Assembly (NCBI GenBank): GCA_945902745.1
Contig: CAMDNE010000001.1
Location: 356,469-420,468, forward strand
DNA: 64,000 nt
From: Chitinophaga pinensis
Lineage (GTDB): Bacteria; Bacteroidota; Bacteroidia; Flavobacteriales_D; Crocinitomicaceae
Reading direction: 5' to 3'
The notes beneath the pieces are model-generated. The model saw nothing but the letters and a program-made list of their open reading frames with translations. It searched no databases and was not told the origin of the DNA. Below are positions 16,680 to 26,540 of this stretch, in pieces. Each line of letters starts with the position of its first letter. Position 1 is the stretch's first letter. A program made the position numbers and the translations under genes.

Positions 16680-17822
16680 ATGAATAAAATGATTAAGGTA
16701 TTATGGTTTGAAGATGAGTATGAGAAAATGGACAACTTTCTCATTCAAGCTCGAGGTGAAAACCTAGAGCTTGTTCCGTTTCGTTCTGCGGAAGAAGGAA
16801 TAGAAGAGTTGCAAAAAAATTATTCGCATTATGATGCTGTAATTATGGATGCCAAGTTCTTTTTGTCTAGAGAGCATGAAGCTGGCTCTGAAGAGTTATC
16901 TGCATTGGCAAAGACAAAAGCAGCATTAGATGCTCTTTCCTCAAAGAAAAAGTTTGAAGTTTTCGTTTTCACAGGGCAAGCAAAATTATTCCAAGATTCT
17001 TCGTTCGACATGTTTGTGCCAAAGTATTACAAGAAGGGTGTTGAAGAAGACGTACATAATCTAATTGCTGACATTAAAAAATCAGCGAATAATCAAATCG
17101 ATACACAAATCCGTCACAAGTTTCAAAGAGTATTTGATGTATGTAGTGAAAAATACATTGGTGAAAAGGCAGGCCACGACCTACTTGATATTTTAAAAAA
17201 TCAAGATTCAATGGATAGTAAAAAGTACTTAAATGTTATTCGAAATATCATTGAAGACTTGTTTAAAGCATTTCACAAGTTCGAATTGTTGCCATCTGAG
17301 TTTATATCAGGAACTATTGATTTAAATCCAACCTGTCGTTTTTTAATCGGAACCGCTGAAAATGGTTTTAAATTAGATGAAGAAGCTAGGTTACCCAAAA
17401 TAATAGGTCATAACCTTTGGAGCTTGCTTAATCACTCTCAAACTGGTTCACATCGAAGTCATATAGATGAACATATTAATACATTGGCTTCAACATTTTT
17501 GTTTAATGCACTGACCTTCAAGCTTTTGGATGTTTTGATTTGGTTTAAGGACTATGTTGATAAGGGGCCAATGAAAAAGAAATGGAAAAATGGAGTTTCC
17601 AATTCAAATAGGGAAGAAAAGGGATTTGTAAAATATATAGATGAAAAAAATAGAGGTTTAATTGTGCTAAACGATACAAGAGAGGAGATTATATTGTCCG
17701 GAAAGCTGATTGAACAATATAGACTGAAAGCTCGTGATAAAGTTGTTGTATTCTCTTCAGAATACATTGAAAATATTGCAGATGTTTTACACAAAAGAAT
17801 GAATAAGATTCAAAAAATATAA
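16680..17822 (+). CDS. receiver-domain protein with C-terminal OB-like domain (partner of the kinase fusion)
   Basis: 380 aa. The N-terminal ~130 residues are a CheY-like receiver: acidic pocket WFEDEYEK (E11, D12), phosphoacceptor D57 in AVIMDAKF, the Thr of VFTGQAK and the Lys of FVPKYYKKG. The middle (~130-300) is helical and unrecognised. The last ~70 residues (KGFVKYIDEKNRGLIVLN ... KARDKVVVF) resemble a cold-shock/OB fold, so the output may bind nucleic acid rather than be a classical HTH. It begins 12 bp after the kinase fusion gene and is almost certainly its cognate partner. Confidence 0.78.
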   Translation: MNKMIKVLWFEDEYEKMDNFLIQARGENLELVPFRSAEEGIEELQKNYSHYDAVIMDAKFFLSREHEAGSEELSALAKTKAALDALSSKKKFEVFVFTGQAKLFQDSSFDMFVPKYYKKGVEEDVHNLIADIKKSANNQIDTQIRHKFQRVFDVCSEKYIGEKAGHDLLDILKNQDSMDSKKYLNVIRNIIEDLFKAFHKFELLPSEFISGTIDLNPTCRFLIGTAENGFKLDEEARLPKIIGHNLWSLLNHSQTGSHRSHIDEHINTLASTFLFNALTFKLLDVLIWFKDYVDKGPMKKKWKNGVSNSNREEKGFVKYIDEKNRGLIVLNDTREEIILSGKLIEQYRLKARDKVVVFSSEYIENIADVLHKRMNKIQKI

Positions 17823-17939
17823 TTTTAAACGATTGCCAGCAGGAATATTTAGATCATCATAGAACAGTCATCTTTGAAAAGTATATCAGATGATTTAACT
17901 ACATTCATAACTTGAAATGAAAACAAAATTACCACTCTT

Positions 17940-18305
17940 ATGAGCATTGAAATAAAACAAGTTGGGATTACAGAACAAAAAGAACGCACTTGGGGAAGAG
18001 TTTACGTTGATTATGTTGAGAATGGTATTAACAAATTCGCCTTCAAAAACTGGATCTACTTTAAGGAGGAGAATTTTATCGGGGATGGATCATTTGAGAA
18101 TGAGTCAGCTTACACTTGGTTTGATTCGAGGAAAGTGATTCATAATTATGAGGACGTTTTAGACGGGCTTCATGATAGAATGAGCTTGACTTCAAGTAAT
18201 CACAAAAGTGACTACGGAACTCCTTCCAAAATCTTGTTGAAACTTATCCAAGATTTGGATGGAGGATTTGGGAACGACATTGGAGGAAGAAGAGGATGGT
18301 ATTAG
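17940..18305 (+). CDS. hypothetical protein of the defence operon
   Basis: 121 aa, family not recognised. A beta-rich N-terminus (VGITEQKERTWGRVYVDYVE) precedes a C-terminal acidic/glycine tail (LDGGFGNDIGGRRGWY). It lies 118 bp after the receiver gene on the same strand. No membrane segment or catalytic motif is visible. Confidence 0.5.
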   Translation: MSIEIKQVGITEQKERTWGRVYVDYVENGINKFAFKNWIYFKEENFIGDGSFENESAYTWFDSRKVIHNYEDVLDGLHDRMSLTSSNHKSDYGTPSKILLKLIQDLDGGFGNDIGGRRGWY

Positions 18306-18443
18306 GCCTATATGCTTTACACTGCTCTTAAGAGATGTAAGGAGAACCTTATATTATTAACTTAGGCAACAGGAAATACGATGATTTCTATAGAAAACAA
18401 GGGGTTAATAGGTATTTTAATAAATTAGATCACTATTTATCAA

Positions 18444-18626
18444 ATGAAATTCAACGAAGATTCAAGAATTAAAATAACTGCTATTTTACACTTAATGAAA
18501 TTGGGCTATTCGTACTTATCGTTAAAAAGTCAAAAGTGGGATGGATCAACGAATGTTTTTACGGATTCATCTATAATAATTTACATGGAACCCCAAGAAT
18601 TTACTAGCTTAGAACTCGAAAACTAA
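18444..18626 (+). pseudogene. remnant of an HsdR N-terminus (second, lost type I R subunit)
   Basis: The 60-aa frame (EDSRIKITAILHLMKLGYSY ... LSLKSQKWDGSTNVFTD) closely resembles the conserved first ~45 residues of long-form HsdR subunits (EDSRVKIPAILHL-RLGY-YLSLK ... TNIFTDIF). It ends soon after, and an intact HsdR of a different subfamily begins at 18779. I read it as the stump left when one restriction subunit was replaced by another. The comparison is from memory of the family, not from a search. Confidence 0.6.
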
Positions 18627-18641
18627 TTACTTCACTTGACC

Positions 18642-18782
18642 ATGGTAAAATCCGTATTTAAATTTGATCAAGATCGCTTAAAGTTAAAAAATGCATTGCA
18701 GGATTTTACGTCTAATTATTTCAGTAAAAACAGTTGTTTTCTAGCCTTATTAATTGAAAATAATTTGGTTGAAGGGAAATGA
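18642..18782 (+). CDS. small protein (46 aa) translationally coupled to hsdR
   Basis: ATG 18642 to TGA 18780-18782, starting MVKSVFKFDQDRLKLKNAL. The stop overlaps the hsdR ATG (ATGA at 18779-18782), the pattern of translational coupling. It may be a genuine short leader protein or another fragment of the lost hsdR region. Confidence 0.4.
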   Translation: MVKSVFKFDQDRLKLKNALQDFTSNYFSKNSCFLALLIENNLVEGK

Positions 18783-21700
18783 GTAATTCAAATTTCACAT
18801 ATCTAAAAGATGAGTTCCCAATACTATTCAATATTGGTCAATCTGCCGAATTAAACTTCCCAGAAGATCCTATAACATGCTTATTTAAAGTTCGTCAATT
18901 TGGAGAGAAATTAACTGAGATTCTATTTGAAGAGCATTACCTTGAATTTCCTTACGAAAACACCTTTCACAATTGTTTGAAAGCATTGGAATATGAGCGT
19001 ATTCTTCCTGATCGGGTGAAGGATTTGTTGCATACAATAAAGAATAAGGGAAATGTGGCAGTTCACCAAAATCAAGCATCTTTAGACGATAGTAAAACAG
19101 TTTTGTTTGCTGCATTTAAGGTTGGGAAATGGTTTTATGAAACTTATTCGAAAGATTCAAATGACATTTCTGAAATTAAATTTTCTGTACCGGAAAAAGT
19201 AACTGCGCCAAAAGATTTTCAAAAACTTGAAGAAGAATATAAGAAACTTGAAGTAAAATTTAACGAATTACTTGCTGAACGAGAAATTAAAGAACAATCT
19301 GCAGAAGAGCGAAAAGCCATCGTGTATCGCTCTGAAAAAGCAGCTGTAAAAATTGAATTTTCCGAAGCGGAAACACGAATTGTAATAGATAATAGTTTAG
19401 TGCAAGCAGGTTGGGAAGCAAATACAACGGTACTGAATTACAAAATAAATAAAACGCTTCCTGAAAAAGGGAGGATGATGGCAATAGCTGAATGGCCATG
19501 TGGAAAGCTTTGGGCTGACTATGCTTTGTTTGTTGGAACAGAATTGATTGGTATCGTTGAAGCAAAAAAATATGCAAATGATATTTCAACCGATTTAACA
19601 CAAGCAAGAGCTTATTCAGAATTAGCTGAAAACAAACACGATGCAACGTTGATTGGGCAATGGAAAAAATACCAAGTTCCATTTCTTTTTTCAACAAATG
19701 GACGACCATACTTAGAACAAATTAAAACAAAAAGCGGAATTTGGTTCTTAGATGTGCGCAAGGAATTGAATAGATCAAGAGCTCTACATGGCTGGATTTC
19801 ACCTCAAGGGTTAAAAGACCTTTTAAATCAAGACCAGCCAGCTGCTGATAAAAAACTGGAGGATTCAGATATTACTTATTTAAAAAGTAAGAACGGACTT
19901 GGACTTAGAGATTATCAGATAAAAGCAATCAAAGCTGTAGAAGATAAAATTGCAGATGAGACGAACAATCGTAAAGCATTGTTGGCTATGGCAACAGGGA
20001 CGGGTAAGACTAGAACAATTCTTGGACTTTGTTACCGATTAATAAAAGCCAATCGTTTTAAACGCATCCTTTTTCTTGTTGATAGAAATTTATTAGCGAA
20101 TCAATCTTTCAATACGTTTAAAGATACAAAAGTCGAGGATTTTAATTCTTTCTTAGAAACCTACAAAGTTTCAGAATTAACAGCGACAATTCCAGATGTT
20201 GAATCTCGCTTGCATTTTGCAACCGTTCAAGGAATGGTTAAGCGCTTGTTTTATGCAGGAGAAGACAGCTCGGTTTTACCAGTTGACACCTATGATTGTA
20301 TTATTGTTGATGAAGCACATCGCGGTTATTTGCAAGACAAAGAATTGGATGAAGAAGAACTGAACTTCAAAGATCAGCGCGATTATGTGAGTAAGTATAG
20401 AATGGTATTAGACTATTTTGATGCGTTTGGAATAGGTTTGACCGCTACTCCAGCATTGCACACAACTGAAATATTTGGGAAAGCAGTATTTTCCTATTCA
20501 TACAGAGAAGCAGTAATTGATGGGTTTTTGATTGATCATGATCCACCATTTATTATTAAAACTAAATTAGGAGAGGAAGGAATAAAATGGGAAGCTGGTT
20601 CAAAACCAAAAGTGTTTGATAAAGAGAATAATACCATTGAAGAATTAGAAGAGCTAGAAGATGAAATCCAAATTGACATTTCTGGTTTTAATAAAAGTGT
20701 CATTACTCCTTCTTTTAACCGCACTGTAATTCAACAATTGGTAAAAGAGTTGGATCCTGAAAGCGAAGAAAAAACATTGATTTTTGCAGCTACAGATCAA
20801 CACGCCGATATCGTTGTTGAATATCTGAAAGAAGAATTTGAGAAAATAGGGGTTGATGTTGCTGAAAATGCGATTGAGAAAATTACTGGAAAAGCTTACA
20901 ATCCAAAAGAATTAGTTAGAAAATATAAGAATGAAAAATATCCTTCAATTGTTGTTACAGTTGATTTATTGACCACTGGGGTTGATGTTCCATCCATTTG
21001 TAATATCGTATTTATGAGAAGAATTAAATCTCGAATTTTATACGAACAAATGCTTGGAAGGGCGACAAGAAGGTGTGATGAAATTGGAAAAGAATCATTC
21101 AAGATTTTTGACGCTGTTCATGTATATGAAACATTACAGGATTACACTACAATGAAACCTGTTTCTCCAAATCCATCAACAACATTTAATCAGTTGGTGA
21201 GTGAAATGGATTTAATTGAATCTGATAAGCGTTTGAAAAAACAGTTGGAGCAAATCATCGCCAAGTTTCAGCGGAAAAAGAAATTAATTTCAGATCAAGA
21301 AGAAAAATTCATGTATCAGGCAAAAGGATATGAAGCTGAAAAATTTCTAGATTATTTAAAATCTATACCAGAAAACGCAATCGCTGAAAAAGTAAAAGAA
21401 TTTACGGGTGTTTGGAATTATTTGGATGAGTTAAAACCTTCTCCAACATTTCAGTTATACTCCGAACACCGAGATGAATATCTTTCTACAGAACGAGGTT
21501 ATGGTAAAGGGCAAAAACCAGAAGATTATCTGGAAGGTTTGAAAAAATTCATCGACGAGAATATAAATAAAATTGCTGCCCTAAAGGTAATTTGCTCTAA
21601 ACCGAAAGATCTAGACAGGGCCTCTCTGAAAGAATTGAAATTGCTTTTGGATGAAGCAGGCTTCAATACGCGTTCTCTAAATGCTGCGTGGAAAGCCACA

Positions 21701-22021
21701 AAAAACGAAGATATTGCAGCTGATATTATTTCTTTTATTCGAACTTTGGCAATTGGCAGTTCATTGATCAGTCATGAACAGCGCATACTCAATGCGGTGA
21801 ACAAAGTGCGTCAGATGAAAGAGTGGAACAAGGTACAATTGAAATGGATTGAACGCTTTGAAAAACAATTGTTGCAAGAAGAGGTAATTCAAGTAGAAGA
21901 TTTAGACATGGATCCTTTCGACGAAGCTGGTGGTTTTGACCGCTTGGATAGAATATTCGAACATGATTTGAAAGGCGTGTTGGAATTGATGAATGAGAAT
22001 TTATATACCGAAATAGCTTAA
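18779..22021 (+). CDS. hsdR: type I restriction enzyme R subunit (DEAD-box translocase/nuclease)
   Basis: 1080 aa. An N-terminal DUF4145-like helical domain (~1-150) is followed by a charged linker. Next is a PD-(D/E)xK nuclease (WADYALF ... IVEAKKY, with E261 and K263), then an SF2 helicase: Walker A MATGTGKT (403-410), DEAH 511-514, GLTATP, and motif VI EQMLGRATRR. The C-terminal EcoEI_R_C-like region binds the methylase complex. This is the ATP-driven translocase and nuclease of a type I system; hsdM and two hsdS genes follow at 28046-32110 in the same transcription unit, separated by three accessory genes. Confidence 0.92.
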   Translation: MSNSNFTYLKDEFPILFNIGQSAELNFPEDPITCLFKVRQFGEKLTEILFEEHYLEFPYENTFHNCLKALEYERILPDRVKDLLHTIKNKGNVAVHQNQASLDDSKTVLFAAFKVGKWFYETYSKDSNDISEIKFSVPEKVTAPKDFQKLEEEYKKLEVKFNELLAEREIKEQSAEERKAIVYRSEKAAVKIEFSEAETRIVIDNSLVQAGWEANTTVLNYKINKTLPEKGRMMAIAEWPCGKLWADYALFVGTELIGIVEAKKYANDISTDLTQARAYSELAENKHDATLIGQWKKYQVPFLFSTNGRPYLEQIKTKSGIWFLDVRKELNRSRALHGWISPQGLKDLLNQDQPAADKKLEDSDITYLKSKNGLGLRDYQIKAIKAVEDKIADETNNRKALLAMATGTGKTRTILGLCYRLIKANRFKRILFLVDRNLLANQSFNTFKDTKVEDFNSFLETYKVSELTATIPDVESRLHFATVQGMVKRLFYAGEDSSVLPVDTYDCIIVDEAHRGYLQDKELDEEELNFKDQRDYVSKYRMVLDYFDAFGIGLTATPALHTTEIFGKAVFSYSYREAVIDGFLIDHDPPFIIKTKLGEEGIKWEAGSKPKVFDKENNTIEELEELEDEIQIDISGFNKSVITPSFNRTVIQQLVKELDPESEEKTLIFAATDQHADIVVEYLKEEFEKIGVDVAENAIEKITGKAYNPKELVRKYKNEKYPSIVVTVDLLTTGVDVPSICNIVFMRRIKSRILYEQMLGRATRRCDEIGKESFKIFDAVHVYETLQDYTTMKPVSPNPSTTFNQLVSEMDLIESDKRLKKQLEQIIAKFQRKKKLISDQEEKFMYQAKGYEAEKFLDYLKSIPENAIAEKVKEFTGVWNYLDELKPSPTFQLYSEHRDEYLSTERGYGKGQKPEDYLEGLKKFIDENINKIAALKVICSKPKDLDRASLKELKLLLDEAGFNTRSLNAAWKATKNEDIAADIISFIRTLAIGSSLISHEQRILNAVNKVRQMKEWNKVQLKWIERFEKQLLQEEVIQVEDLDMDPFDEAGGFDRLDRIFEHDLKGVLELMNENLYTEIA

Positions 22022-22023
22022 GT

Positions 22024-25000
22024 ATGGGGCTTGAAGTAAGAAAAAACCGATTTGCTAAATCTTATGAAAATTCTTTTTTCAGAATTTTCGCAAGAGAGTT
22101 GATTCTAGTTTTTGATCAACTTAATCTGGATGGTGTTTTAATAGGAGGAGGAATAACAGAATCTAATAATACTTTAGCTCCTGATGCTCTTCTTATTTGT
22201 AATTCAGCTGTAATAATTATTGATTTTAAAAAATACGGTGGGAAAATCAAATTACCAGACCACGCCCTATTTGGTACAAGCAAAACAAAGGATGGTTGGT
22301 TTCATGGATGGTGGGTTGTAAATGATGGGGAAACTGTAGTTAAAGGGGGGGGAAGAAATAATCCTTTTCAACAACTAGAAGCACAAACAAAAAAACTGAA
22401 TATAATTGTTGAGAATAATATTCTACCGTATATATTAGAAACTGAAAAGTATGAATTTAAAGATACAAGCAGAGTAGTCTGTTTTCAACTGGAAGTTGAT
22501 TTTGAGGGAACAGTTGACCCAAGGCATGCTCATTCTTTTCATGTTGCTGATCAAAGGAGTATCATCGATACTATTCGCGATATTGTTGATGTAGTGCCAA
22601 ATGAATGGAACAATCAGATAACCGGGTTTAAGCTTGGACAGAATGCATTTGATCTTTTTAAAAAGGAGTTCAGGGCGGATTTATATGACGCAAATGCAGA
22701 AAACCAAATGTACAAAGAGCAAGTATTTTCTGATATTGAATTCCCACTTATTGATCAGTCCAAAACTGAGGAAATGATCAATGAAGAAATAGGTTCAATC
22801 GTTCCGTTAGTGGAAAATTTTATTAGCGGTAAAGAGAATATTCTAGTTGTAAATTTCGATGTTACAAGTTTTTCATTTGAGGTAGTGAATGGACTTCTAG
22901 AAAATATTTTAAAAACAGAAGATTTAAGAGAAAGTGAAGAAACAGAAATAACTAGAGAAAATAAAGTCGTTTTCCTTGCTCCCACAAATAAAAACGTCAA
23001 TGACGTCATAAGAGATGGAGCACCACTACAAACTCGTTCTCTGTATGGAAAGCTTTATGATTTCGAAAATTCTAAAATTGAGCTTCTGAATAATTCGCTC
23101 AATGAAAGAGAAGAGTTTCCTTTGCAGAAAAATAAAGATCCGAAAGGTTCTATTTATGTGATCTATTACTCTCATCTTGTTTATAATTTTGGAAGCAATG
23201 ATGAAAATTCTCTTCTCAAATTTGGTTCCGGTAGCCTTGCTAATGATGTACTAGAATTTATTGGTCTTTACAATTCTGATAACAAATTGATACTTGTTCA
23301 TGATTCATATTTTTATGGTCATCGGGCTGAAACAATTGGCTCGGAATCTTTTTTGAAGTTAAATAACCTGAATTATTTAAGCATAAAGCTTAAGAGCTAT
23401 CCTAAGAACATTAATCAATCTGGAATTACCCATCTTGTCCATAATATTCAGCAAAAAAAGTTTAACTATTTCGGTATAAAGCAATACCCGAACATTGCGA
23501 CATTGAATGAAAGCGAATTTGGAACTGAATTTATAAGACTCGTTAAGGACAATGAAATCAATAAAAAAAACATCCTGACGAGAGAAAACGATGAAGCAAA
23601 AAATACAAATAACTGGATCAGAAAAAAAAGAGGTTTTATCGAGAATTCGATTCAAAAGGGTGATGTCCTTTTGATAAGGAACCGAATTCTAGTTCCCGAG
23701 GATATAGACCCATTCTCTTTGCCCAAATTTGTTCAGAATGGTGAACTAATAGAGGTGCTTGAAGTGTTGGAACGAATGGCCTTCAGAACAAAAAAAGAGT
23801 ACAAGTATAAAGATATCAAAGTATCAAAATGTCACGTTTTGTTAAAGGAAAATCAAGTTGAAAGGACATTGTATCTTTCTGACTTCTCGATAGATGATGC
23901 AGAAACGGACAGAGAGATCAACAAGCATAAACAGATTCGCTTGAGGGAACTGGTAACTGAATATATGGAAAACAACAGTATTTCAGAAAAAGATGTTTTC
24001 GTTAATCAAAAGGAGTATCATTTGTATCTTGAAGAACTTGAAGTAATAGAAAAACCTGAAGGAATATTTGGAGGAGAAGAACTTGAAGTTAATCAGGATG
24101 AAAAAGAAAAGAGGATAAATAAACTCCGGTCTGCCTGGAAAATAAATAAGCGAAAAGAGAATTATGTAAAGAATGAGTTGCTTAAGGATTATAATTCAGA
24201 ATACTTCATAATCACTCAATCCGGCCAGTTCCGATATGGATGGGCAATTAATTTACATAACGCTTATGGATATAGATTCTCTGAGACAATGCTCCCTGTT
24301 TTCAGTAAACCGATTCAGAATATTGAAAGATTTCACTCTTATCTTTATTCTGCAATTTCGGTTTCAGATCGAATTCTATGTCAGGCTTTTAGTGGAATCA
24401 ATCCCTGGTTTGGTTTGGAGATTTCTCAAGCCTCGGGAGATTTAGAGGGAGTTTCTCCCAAAAAAGAGTTTATGATTGAAGTGCAATCATCAGAACTATC
24501 ATCTGAAGAAATTGTTTTCAGAAATAAGTATAATCTTGAAACTGTAGATTCGAGATTAAGCATACTTGGGAACTGGTTTTTAAAACAGTTTAAACCGGAA
24601 GATGGCATTACTATCGATAAAATAATACACAATAATTTTCAGGAGGAGTATACCTTCAGAAATTCGAGTGAAACTAGTAGAATTCAATTCTACTATTCAG
24701 GAAAATTGCAGGTGCGATACCCTAAGGAAATAGGAAATACGGCGCTTGGTAAATTAATCGAGGAACGATTAAGATCTGCTTTACCGGATGTGAATTCAAT
24801 CCAAGATGAGTCATTCGATTTTGACGGGCAAACAAACTGGAATGTAAAAGAATACGCCAGGCTGAATGAGCTTCTTGAAATCAGGAATATTCAAATTAAT
24901 CAGATTGTAAACAAAGGTGAATATTTCGATCAATTGAAACTGAAAAGTGGGGATGAATCATGTTTCATGGAAATCTGGTTCAATAAAAACGGTTTTTTCT

Positions 25001-25083
25001 CTAAGGCAACGGTTTATAATTCTTCTGGATCAGATAAAGCAGTTGAAATCATTAATGCGATAAATCAGTTGAAAAATGACTAA
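22024..25083 (+). CDS. NERD-domain protein with a degenerate helicase-like region
   Basis: 1019 aa. The N-terminus is a NERD-type nuclease-like domain (APDALLICNSAVIIIDFKKY: the D and DxK of a PD-(D/E)xK core, about residues 54-71). The middle resembles an SF1 helicase that has lost its ATPase motifs. Where Walker A would be there is ILVVNFDVTSFSF, and where Walker B would be ILVHDSYFYG. The last ~400 residues are unrecognised. It begins 2 bp after hsdR and overlaps the next gene by 8 bp, so it forms a tight unit with both. The function is unknown; I infer a DNA-binding nuclease scaffold. Confidence 0.6.
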   Translation: MGLEVRKNRFAKSYENSFFRIFARELILVFDQLNLDGVLIGGGITESNNTLAPDALLICNSAVIIIDFKKYGGKIKLPDHALFGTSKTKDGWFHGWWVVNDGETVVKGGGRNNPFQQLEAQTKKLNIIVENNILPYILETEKYEFKDTSRVVCFQLEVDFEGTVDPRHAHSFHVADQRSIIDTIRDIVDVVPNEWNNQITGFKLGQNAFDLFKKEFRADLYDANAENQMYKEQVFSDIEFPLIDQSKTEEMINEEIGSIVPLVENFISGKENILVVNFDVTSFSFEVVNGLLENILKTEDLRESEETEITRENKVVFLAPTNKNVNDVIRDGAPLQTRSLYGKLYDFENSKIELLNNSLNEREEFPLQKNKDPKGSIYVIYYSHLVYNFGSNDENSLLKFGSGSLANDVLEFIGLYNSDNKLILVHDSYFYGHRAETIGSESFLKLNNLNYLSIKLKSYPKNINQSGITHLVHNIQQKKFNYFGIKQYPNIATLNESEFGTEFIRLVKDNEINKKNILTRENDEAKNTNNWIRKKRGFIENSIQKGDVLLIRNRILVPEDIDPFSLPKFVQNGELIEVLEVLERMAFRTKKEYKYKDIKVSKCHVLLKENQVERTLYLSDFSIDDAETDREINKHKQIRLRELVTEYMENNSISEKDVFVNQKEYHLYLEELEVIEKPEGIFGGEELEVNQDEKEKRINKLRSAWKINKRKENYVKNELLKDYNSEYFIITQSGQFRYGWAINLHNAYGYRFSETMLPVFSKPIQNIERFHSYLYSAISVSDRILCQAFSGINPWFGLEISQASGDLEGVSPKKEFMIEVQSSELSSEEIVFRNKYNLETVDSRLSILGNWFLKQFKPEDGITIDKIIHNNFQEEYTFRNSSETSRIQFYYSGKLQVRYPKEIGNTALGKLIEERLRSALPDVNSIQDESFDFDGQTNWNVKEYARLNELLEIRNIQINQIVNKGEYFDQLKLKSGDESCFMEIWFNKNGFFSKATVYNSSGSDKAVEIINAINQLKND

Positions 25084-26476
25084 ACAGGAATTATCTACAA
25101 AATTAAAGACTGTTGTTTCATCCAATCAATTTGAGGAAGCAAAGAAAGTATTCGAAGAATTGAGAAGTGAATACCCTGATATCATTGATGCATGGGATAT
25201 CTTTTATGCTTTGAAAATTCAACGGGCAGGATGGAATATTGATCAGATAGAAGCGTTGGCTGAAAAATTTCTGAGCTCTGCACCAGTTAAGAATTTGTAT
25301 GTTCATTTTTTGAAGGATAAATATATCGACACAATTGATCAGCAGAATTTCAGAAATCATGAGCCATGGATAGCGAGAATAACAGAAATTTCAGAGCAGA
25401 AGAATTTCAATTCAGCGGATGCGGATCCTTATCCCTGTAATTATACCAAAGGTGTCTTGAAACTATTGAAGTTTTATAAAAAACCAAACCTGAACGTTGA
25501 AAAAGTCGGGTACTGGATTGCAAAACTTGATCCGGACAAACTGTCTAGGGAAGAATATAAATTTAAAGATTCAGAAGGGAAAGAACGGGTGATTGCTTCA
25601 CCCCAAGAGGACTATTATTCGATTCTTACAGACTTAAAATTGAAAGAGCGCAAGTACGAAGAGTGCATTGAAATTTGTGAATATGCATTAAGCCATTTTT
25701 CAAAATTCCATTACGACAATGATATCTGGTTCAAACGGAGAAAAGCACTTTCTCTTATTGAGTTGGGTAACCAGGATGAAGGTTTCGAAATTCTGTTGAA
25801 TTTATCAAGTAATCGTAAAGGAGAAAAGTGGTTTATTTTTCATGAAATAGCGGAAATTTATTTTGAGAAAGGAGAATATGCTAAAGCCCTAGACTATTGT
25901 ATCAAGGCCATTGCATTACCAAGAGATGAAGATAAAAAAATTAACCTTTACGCTGATACGGCACGGTGTCTTTTTAAACTGAACAGATTAGAGGATGCAA
26001 GAATGTTGGCTAATTTTATTGCAGCAGTGACGGCAAAGGAAAATTTGAAACAGAAATCAGACATTTTTAGAATCTTCGAGTACTTCAAAATAAAACCGGA
26101 GGATATATCTGATCCGAAAACGGCATTTTTTACAACCAAGAAAAAGGTTTTTGAGATGTTTGGGGTCAGTCAGAAGGATAATTTCAATCAAAGAGGTGGG
26201 GAAAGAAAAGGAACGGTCAGAAGCCATACATATGACGGAAGTGCTGAACTACTCTTCCAGGGAAAGGTTATTAAAATACTTCATGACAATGAAAAAGGGA
26301 AAGACGGGTTTTTAAAAAGTGAAAATAAACAACACTATTTCACCTTGTCTTCGAAATTTCATTTAACCCCGGAAATTGATGTTGGTTCTTTGGTAAAATA
26401 TAAAATTCTTCCAACTGCAGAGGGAAAGAAAGAACAGGTGAGAATAGTTAAAATAATTAACACCCAGGGTGATTGA
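25076..26476 (+). CDS. TPR protein with C-terminal cold-shock/OB-like domain
   Basis: 466 aa. Helical repeats fill residues ~1-340, and TPR-like pairs are clear in YEECIEICEYALSHF, YFEKGEYAKALDYCIKAIAL and DTARCLFKLNRLEDAR. The final ~80 residues (GKVIKILHDNEKGKDGFLKS ... VGSLVKYKI) look like a cold-shock-type OB fold that binds nucleic acid. The 8-bp overlap with the NERD gene marks them as partners. A similar OB-like tail ends the receiver protein at 16680. Confidence 0.6.
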   Translation: MTKQELSTKLKTVVSSNQFEEAKKVFEELRSEYPDIIDAWDIFYALKIQRAGWNIDQIEALAEKFLSSAPVKNLYVHFLKDKYIDTIDQQNFRNHEPWIARITEISEQKNFNSADADPYPCNYTKGVLKLLKFYKKPNLNVEKVGYWIAKLDPDKLSREEYKFKDSEGKERVIASPQEDYYSILTDLKLKERKYEECIEICEYALSHFSKFHYDNDIWFKRRKALSLIELGNQDEGFEILLNLSSNRKGEKWFIFHEIAEIYFEKGEYAKALDYCIKAIALPRDEDKKINLYADTARCLFKLNRLEDARMLANFIAAVTAKENLKQKSDIFRIFEYFKIKPEDISDPKTAFFTTKKKVFEMFGVSQKDNFNQRGGERKGTVRSHTYDGSAELLFQGKVIKILHDNEKGKDGFLKSENKQHYFTLSSKFHLTPEIDVGSLVKYKILPTAEGKKEQVRIVKIINTQGD

Positions 26477-26540
26477 GAGACCAATATAAAATAAAAAAAA
26501 TCAGCAGAGTGATGGAACTGATTAATGAGAATATATAGAA

